DNA from: Paludibacteraceae bacterium
GTDB taxonomy: Bacteria; Bacteroidota; Bacteroidia; Bacteroidales; Paludibacteraceae
Reading direction: 5' to 3'
Length of the DNA stretch: 10,392 bases
Assembly (NCBI GenBank): GCA_017960065.1
Contig: JAGCZK010000134.1
Span: forward strand, 1-10,392
In this document: positions 6,566-10,392 of the stretch, one piece after another
Layout: the number at the start of each line of letters is the position of its first letter
How positions within the stretch are numbered: position 1 is the stretch's first letter
Program-made: the position numbers and the translations under genes
The notes under the pieces: generated by a model
Seen by the model: only the letters and a program-made list of their open reading frames with translations
Told to the model about the DNA's origin: nothing
Databases searched by the model: none

Positions 6566-7045
6566 TTAAATAATGGACTTAAATTTTAGACATTGGTCAA
6601 TAACCTCTTGACTCAAGATACATATTTGGTTATTGGGTGCATGTTTGGATAGTTCCACTAATGCCGAATGTTCATCAACTGTTCCGTTTATGTATCCTTC
6701 GATTGTATCAATTACCCGGTCATTGGCAATGCCACCTTCCACACAGTCATATTCCTTCGAAGAATCATACCCTTTCCGACATAACACAATAAAATTCAGC
6801 CACTCGGCGTCATACGCGTCAAATTTTCGGAAGCGATATTTCTTAACAACTTCTTCGATATCGAAGTCATATACATTAACAACCGGAGATTCTTTTCTCT
6901 GACGGGCGGTACGCAAAGCCCAATCCTCTGCCTGCTTCATTCGGCGGGTAATATAAAAACCTTTCCCAAAGTCAAGGCCGTCCCGACCAACGTTCACCAG
7001 AGGCGAATCCACCTTCTCCGAAGTACCATGATAGACTTCAATCAT
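6566..7045 (-). CDS. DUF3990 protein, putative ADP-ribosyltransferase-like toxin
   Basis: This 159-residue protein matches the DUF3990 pattern, a family placed in the ADP-ribosyl superfamily clan. Visible elements in order are YHGTS (5-9), where the histidine fits the NAD-binding first motif, and LDFGKGFYIT (24-33), which fits the second motif (aromatic-Thr/Ser). DCVEGGIANDRV (100-111) follows, where E103 is a candidate catalytic acid, and NQICILS (139-145) lies near the C-terminus. The enzyme would move ADP-ribose from NAD onto a target, but neither activity nor target has been shown. The start overlaps the upstream DUF3791 gene by eight bases (ATGATTGA), and the next small gene starts one base after its stop. 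Base composition is much lower in G+C than in flanking genes: I count 24 of 60 at 6661-6720, against 38 of 60 at 5461-5520. This suggests horizontal acquisition. It has no signal peptide, so it probably acts in the cytoplasm. Confidence 0.82.
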   Translation of the reverse strand: MIEVYHGTSEKVDSPLVNVGRDGLDFGKGFYITRRMKQAEDWALRTARQRKESPVVNVYDFDIEEVVKKYRFRKFDAYDAEWLNFIVLCRKGYDSSKEYDCVEGGIANDRVIDTIEGYINGTVDEHSALVELSKHAPNNQICILSQEVIDQCLKFKSII

Positions 7046-7301
7046 TTTTCATCTCCTTTTTTTCCCATATTGCAATTGTCTTGAGAATATCCTCCGTGAC
7101 ATTTTGGCGGCTTTCTGCATGAAGCACATTGTAACAAGGAACAATATAGTCCTTGATGAGTCCAATCCGCTGCATACGTTGGTACATCGCCTCCGAGGAA
7201 GTCCCGGTTGCCTCTGCTGCCGATTCTATGCACGATGCAATAAAAATTGACAGCCGTTCTTCTTCGGTCGGATTATACTTATAGTGGGTAGTTGCATCCA
7301 T
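7038..7301 (-). CDS. DUF3791 family protein, candidate antitoxin, 87 aa
   Basis: From ATG at 7301 this encodes 87 residues with a DUF3791 core: LSIFIASCIESAAEATG, then AMYQRMQRIGLIKDYIVPCY and NVLHAESRQNVTEDILKTI. The family is a short all-helical domain that commonly sits next to DUF3990 genes and has no assigned function. A GTG at 7358 would add 19 residues (starting MVFFATNEG); I prefer the ATG because the extension is unlike the family and the domain begins well inside the shorter form. Its last eight bases overlap the DUF3990 start, the tight order usual for an antitoxin made just ahead of its toxin. Antitoxin function is inferred from this layout only. It is the first gene of the five-gene minus-strand unit. 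Confidence 0.78.
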   Translation of the reverse strand: MDATTHYKYNPTEEERLSIFIASCIESAAEATGTSSEAMYQRMQRIGLIKDYIVPCYNVLHAESRQNVTEDILKTIAIWEKKEMKND

Positions 7302-7376
7302 ACCCGCAAAGTTAATGGATTTTAGCGACAATCCTTCATTTGTGGCAAAAAAAACCACTTACACCGTATGCAAATG

Positions 7377-7410
7377 CAAATATAAAAATTTCAAAGAATA
7401 TCCCTCCAAA
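7377..7410 (-). promoter_or_regulatory. Candidate promoter of the DUF3791-DUF3990-glycosyltransferase operon
   Basis: On the minus strand TATATTTG (7377-7384) matches the Bacteroidota -7 consensus TAnnTTTG exactly and is followed by C, as is common. A TTTG lies 22 bases upstream (7407-7410), slightly wider than the usual spacing. Transcription would begin near 7370, leaving about 70 bases to the ATG at 7301. A second exact -7 match, TAACTTTG, lies only five bases before that ATG but lacks a properly spaced -33 element. Confidence 0.45.
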
Positions 7411-7426
7411 AAGGCAAAAATAGTGC

Positions 7427-7434
7427 TATCTTTG
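7427..7434 (+). promoter_or_regulatory. Candidate -7 element for the ABC importer operon
   Basis: TATCTTTG on the plus strand is an exact match to the Bacteroidota -7 consensus TAnnTTTG. No TTTG is seen at the expected -33 distance, where the sequence is A-rich, so the promoter may be weak or activator-dependent. Start would be near 7441, giving a leader of about 20-45 bases depending on the start codon. A GGAGG lies at 7441-7445, too far from either start codon to be a clear ribosome site. The leader is too short for a cobalamin riboswitch. Confidence 0.4.
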
Positions 7435-7483
7435 TCAAACGGAGGATTAAAGCAGCAGAACGGTGAATGTATCGAATAAAACC

Positions 7484-8629
7484 ATGTTTAACAAGACTTT
7501 CAGAGAGACACTCAAATGTGGAACAATCGCCCTTTGGGGTATTTTAACCGCTTGCACCCCAGTTCACACACACACCTCTCCTGCGGCCGAAGGCGGCACC
7601 GACAGCCTGGCGTATGCAAGGCATTTCGAAATCACCCGCACCGACAGTTACAAACGCATCACCATCTTCAACCCCTGGAACAACCTGCAGGTGCTCGACC
7701 GGATTTACCTGGTGCGCGACAGCCTGACCCAGGTACCGTCCGACGGCTTGCGCATCCAGCTGCCCATCCGACGGCTGATGATTGCATCGGCCAGCCACAT
7801 CGGCTACATCGAGGCCCTCGGCCTGCTCGACCGGGTGGTGCTCTGCCCCGATACCACACAAATCTACTCCCCCGCCCTCAAAGCGCAGGTACGCGACGGA
7901 CAGACCGCCGCCTTCGGCGACCCGTATGCGGTCAACACCGAAACCATTCTGCATACCCGCCCCGATCTGATTATGATGATCGGCTACGCCGGAGCCGACC
8001 AAAGCACCGAGCGCCTGCGCTCGCTCAACCAACCGGTGGTTTGCAATGTGGAATGGACCGAACCCACGATTTTGGGCCGGGCCGAATGGATCAAGCTTTT
8101 TGGCGCGCTGTTTGACCTCGAGGCGCTGGCCGACAGTGTCTTCGACCAAACCGCCGGCCGTTACCACCAGTTGTGCGAACGGGCGCAGCAGGCAGGCGAG
8201 CACCCGAAAATTCTGCCCGGGCACCCGTTTCGGGGTACCTGGTACATGCCCGGAGGACAAGCCGGCATGGCCCGGATGTTCGCCGACGCCGGTGGCAGCT
8301 ACGCCTACAGCGACCGGCCCGAGGCCGAAAGCGTGGGCATCGATTTCGAAACCGTTGTCCGCGATTTCTGGCAAGCCGACCTTTGGATTGGCGCAGATGC
8401 CCGTTCGATGAAGGAACTGCTCGGCGAGGATTCGCGTTTCGCCCTGCTCAAACCGGTGACCGACCGGCAGGTTTACAACAACCGGCTGCATACCAGCGCC
8501 ACCGGAGGCAACCTGTATTGGGAGACCACGCAGGTCCACCCCGACTGGCTGCTCGAAGACCTCATCCGCGTCTTGCACCCGGGGCTGCTGCCCGAGGGCG
8601 GTTTCCACTATTTGCAACACCTTCAGTAA
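7484..8629 (+). CDS. ABC transporter substrate-binding lipoprotein (class III, BtuF/FecB/FhuD-like)
   Basis: From ATG 7484 the protein has 381 residues and begins with a lipoprotein signal peptide. The charged MFNKTFRETLK is followed by a hydrophobic stretch and the lipobox LTAC, making C24 the lipidated residue. A GTG at 7463 would add seven residues and is possible. The mature part resembles class III periplasmic binding proteins of metal-chelate importers: RRLMIASASHIGYIEALGLLDRV opens the first lobe, HTRPDLIMMIGYAG follows, and RAEWIKLFGALFDLEALAD leads into the long helix linking the lobes. It would capture the ligand and hand it to the permease encoded next. The ligand cannot be read: iron-siderophore, heme or cobalamin are all possible. 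It is the first gene of a three-gene importer, ending nine bases before the permease gene. Confidence 0.85.
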   Translation: MFNKTFRETLKCGTIALWGILTACTPVHTHTSPAAEGGTDSLAYARHFEITRTDSYKRITIFNPWNNLQVLDRIYLVRDSLTQVPSDGLRIQLPIRRLMIASASHIGYIEALGLLDRVVLCPDTTQIYSPALKAQVRDGQTAAFGDPYAVNTETILHTRPDLIMMIGYAGADQSTERLRSLNQPVVCNVEWTEPTILGRAEWIKLFGALFDLEALADSVFDQTAGRYHQLCERAQQAGEHPKILPGHPFRGTWYMPGGQAGMARMFADAGGSYAYSDRPEAESVGIDFETVVRDFWQADLWIGADARSMKELLGEDSRFALLKPVTDRQVYNNRLHTSATGGNLYWETTQVHPDWLLEDLIRVLHPGLLPEGGFHYLQHLQ

Positions 8630-8638
8630 CCACCTGAT

Positions 8639-9649
8639 ATGAAAAACACCACCCGATTTTTTCTGTTTCTGCTCCTGCTACTGCTTTTCGCAGGCGCCTT
8701 TGTGTTTGACCTGACAGGGCTCGACATCAGTGCCCTGCAACTGCTCGACCTGCTCAAAGGGGCTCCTTCGGACGGTTCTCCCGTCAACGACATCGTCACA
8801 CAGATACGGTTACCCAAAGCCATCACCGCCATCCTATGCGGCGCCGGCTTGTCGGTGGCCGGTTTGCTCATGCAGACCTTGTTTCGAAACCCGCTGGCCG
8901 GCCCATACGTACTGGGTATCTCATCGGGAGCCGGACTGGGCGTGGCCCTGGTGGTGATGGGCGCTTCGTTCGTCCCGTTCTTAAACGAGTATGGAGCCGT
9001 GTCGCAGGTGGTGGCCGCCACCTTGGGCGCCCTGCTGGTACTAATGCTGGTGCTCTTGGTATCGACCCGCATCCACGACACCGTGTCGCTGCTGATTATC
9101 GGCATGATGCTGGGCAGCCTGACCGGAGCCATCGTCAATGTGCTGCAGACCTTTAGCAACCCCGACGCCCTCAAGGTGTACATCATGTGGACCATGGGCA
9201 GCCTCGCCAACGTGTCGAACCAGCAGCTGGGCCTGATGGTACCGCCGATGTTGGTCGGCTTTTTGCTGGCAATCCTCATCCAAAAGCCGCTCAACGCCCT
9301 ATTGTTAGGCGAAAATTACGCCCGCAGCATGGGCGTCTCGGTCCGCTTTATCCAAACCGTCATCATCCTGACCACCTGCCTGCTGGCCGGTGTCTCCACC
9401 GCCTTTACCGGCCCTATTGCCTTCATCGGCATTGCGGTTCCGCACATCGTGCGCGGGTTGTTCAACTCGAGCGACCACCGTATCGTACTCCCCGCCTCGA
9501 TTCTGTTCGGCGCCACGCTACTGCTGGTCTGCGACATCGTATCGTGCCTGCCGCACTACAGCCTGCCCATCAATTCGATGTGTGCGGTGGTCGGTGCACC
9601 CATCATTATCTGGGTGATTATTAAGAACAAAAAAATTCAACAAGGATGA
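8639..9649 (+). CDS. FecCD-type ABC transporter permease
   Basis: This 336-residue integral membrane protein belongs to the FecCD/BtuC family, whose dimers form the inner-membrane channel for iron-siderophore, heme or vitamin B12 import. A first hydrophobic helix covers about 6-24. Family landmarks are IRLPKAITAILCGAGLSVAG (56-75), RNPLAGPYVLGISSGAGLG (83-101), the coupling region GENYARSMGVS (224-234) that contacts the ATPase, FTGPIAFIGIAVPHIVR (256-272) and the closing PINSMCAVVGAPIIIWVI. About nine or ten membrane spans fit the length. It starts nine bases after the binding-protein stop and its TGA overlaps the ATPase ATG (ATGA), so the genes are co-transcribed and probably coupled. Confidence 0.94.
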   Translation: MKNTTRFFLFLLLLLLFAGAFVFDLTGLDISALQLLDLLKGAPSDGSPVNDIVTQIRLPKAITAILCGAGLSVAGLLMQTLFRNPLAGPYVLGISSGAGLGVALVVMGASFVPFLNEYGAVSQVVAATLGALLVLMLVLLVSTRIHDTVSLLIIGMMLGSLTGAIVNVLQTFSNPDALKVYIMWTMGSLANVSNQQLGLMVPPMLVGFLLAILIQKPLNALLLGENYARSMGVSVRFIQTVIILTTCLLAGVSTAFTGPIAFIGIAVPHIVRGLFNSSDHRIVLPASILFGATLLLVCDIVSCLPHYSLPINSMCAVVGAPIIIWVIIKNKKIQQG

Positions 9650-10392
9650 ACGAAAGAATACTGCTCGAAACCCGCCACCTGACGATTGGTTACAAAAACC
9701 ATGCGGTGGCCAACGACTTGTCGTTTGATTTGAAAGCCGGCGAAATGGTTTGCCTGATTGGCCGCAACGGCAGTGGAAAATCGACCCTGATACGCACGAT
9801 TGCCGCCTTGCAGGCTCCCCTGAAGGGCAACATCAAGCTCAAAGGCGAAAATGTGGCGAAGATGGCGCTGAGGCGGCGTGCCCGGCAAATCAGCATTGTC
9901 CTCAGCAGCGCGCTGCTCGAAAAAAGCAGTTTCACGGTTCGCGAAATGGTGGCCCTGGGACGGTTTCCGCACACGGGGATGATGGGCCGTTTGTCGGACA
10001 AGGACCAGACCGTCATCGACCAGGCGCTCGAATCGGTACACCTCAGCCACAAGGCGCAGTCGCCGTTTACCGAGCTGTCCGACGGCGAGTGCCAACGCAC
10101 GATGATTGCCCGCGCCCTGGCTCAAGACACCGAAATCATCCTGCTCGACGAGCCCACGGCCCATTTGGATCTGCCCAACAAGATTGACATCCTGTTTTTG
10201 CTGCACCGCCTGGCGCGCGAAACGGGTAAGGGCATCCTGCTGTCGAATCACGAGCTGGACCTGACACTGCAGATTGCCGACCGTATCTGGATTTTAAGCG
10301 AAGACGGCCTGATAAAAGGGGTTCCCGAAGACCTGATTCTCACCCGCAAAATCGACAGCTATTTCCATTCGGACCATTTTTATTTCGATATC
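9646..10392 (+). CDS. ABC transporter ATP-binding protein, FecE/BtuD-like (3' end cut off)
   Basis: The frame is open for 249 codons from ATG 9646 to the right edge with no stop, so the C-terminus is missing, though the catalytic domain is complete. Visible motifs are Walker A GRNGSGKST (39-47), signature LSDGE (144-148), Walker B ILLDEPTAHLD (165-175) and the switch histidine H202 in LLSNHELD. It powers import through the permease encoded just upstream. Two departures from the textbook are present. The signature reads LSDGE rather than LSGGQ, and the Q-loop position (ISIVLSSALLEK, 82-93) has no glutamine. I recall similar changes in Bacteroidota relatives, so these are probably family features rather than signs of inactivity. 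Confidence 0.92.
   Translation, partial: MNERILLETRHLTIGYKNHAVANDLSFDLKAGEMVCLIGRNGSGKSTLIRTIAALQAPLKGNIKLKGENVAKMALRRRARQISIVLSSALLEKSSFTVREMVALGRFPHTGMMGRLSDKDQTVIDQALESVHLSHKAQSPFTELSDGECQRTMIARALAQDTEIILLDEPTAHLDLPNKIDILFLLHRLARETGKGILLSNHELDLTLQIADRIWILSEDGLIKGVPEDLILTRKIDSYFHSDHFYFDI

Noticed and set aside
7435..7483. Cobalamin or other riboswitch in front of the importer
   Set aside because: The leader is under 50 bases and shows no B12-box or other conserved core.
7544..8620. Minus-strand open frame opposite the binding-protein gene
   Set aside because: The plus strand encodes a lipoprotein with signal peptide and family motifs; the opposite frame has none.

Overview
The window reads as chromosomal DNA of a member of the Bacteroidota, probably order Bacteroidales. 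Three things point there. First, the gene string rpmB, rpmG, a 50-residue DUF4295 protein and ftsY is a typical Bacteroidota arrangement. Second, promoter-like sites fit the Bacteroidota consensus (TTTG near -33, TAnnTTTG near -7) rather than the E. coli one. Third, start codons generally lack strong Shine-Dalgarno sequences. Most of the window is GC-rich; the exception is a patch at about 6350-7360. I cannot name the genus.

Left block (1-3845, all on the minus strand, transcribed right to left): a ribosomal unit rpmB-rpmG-DUF4295 has its own promoter and ends in a strong hairpin terminator. It is followed by ftsY (SRP receptor GTPase), rimO (radical-SAM methylthiotransferase for ribosomal protein S12) and two tandem HU/IHF-family genes. 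These four overlap or lie within 27 bases of each other, so they are probably one transcript. The second HU-family gene has a long Pro/Glu/Ser-rich tail and runs off the left edge.

Middle block (3957-7301, minus strand): five genes are packed with 1-base gaps or 4-8 base overlaps. The first three encode a DUF3791-family protein, a DUF3990 protein with an ADP-ribosyltransferase-like layout, and a 72-residue DUF3791-like protein. This trio is clearly AT-richer than its surroundings and looks like a mobile toxin-antitoxin-type module. The last two genes are a GT-B glycosyltransferase and a fused heptose-1-phosphate nucleotidyltransferase / heptose-bisphosphate phosphatase (HddC-GmhB type), both suited to making or attaching surface glycan. 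The translational coupling of a toxin-like trio to surface-sugar genes is the most unusual point in the window.

Right block (7463-10392, plus strand): a divergent intergenic region of about 180 bases carries a candidate promoter for each direction. It is followed by a substrate-binding lipoprotein, a FecCD-type permease and an ATPase (cut by the right edge), which together form an iron/heme/siderophore or cobalamin importer.

There are no tRNA or rRNA genes, insertion sequences or CRISPR arrays that I can see, and no gene-free stretch longer than about 180 bases.
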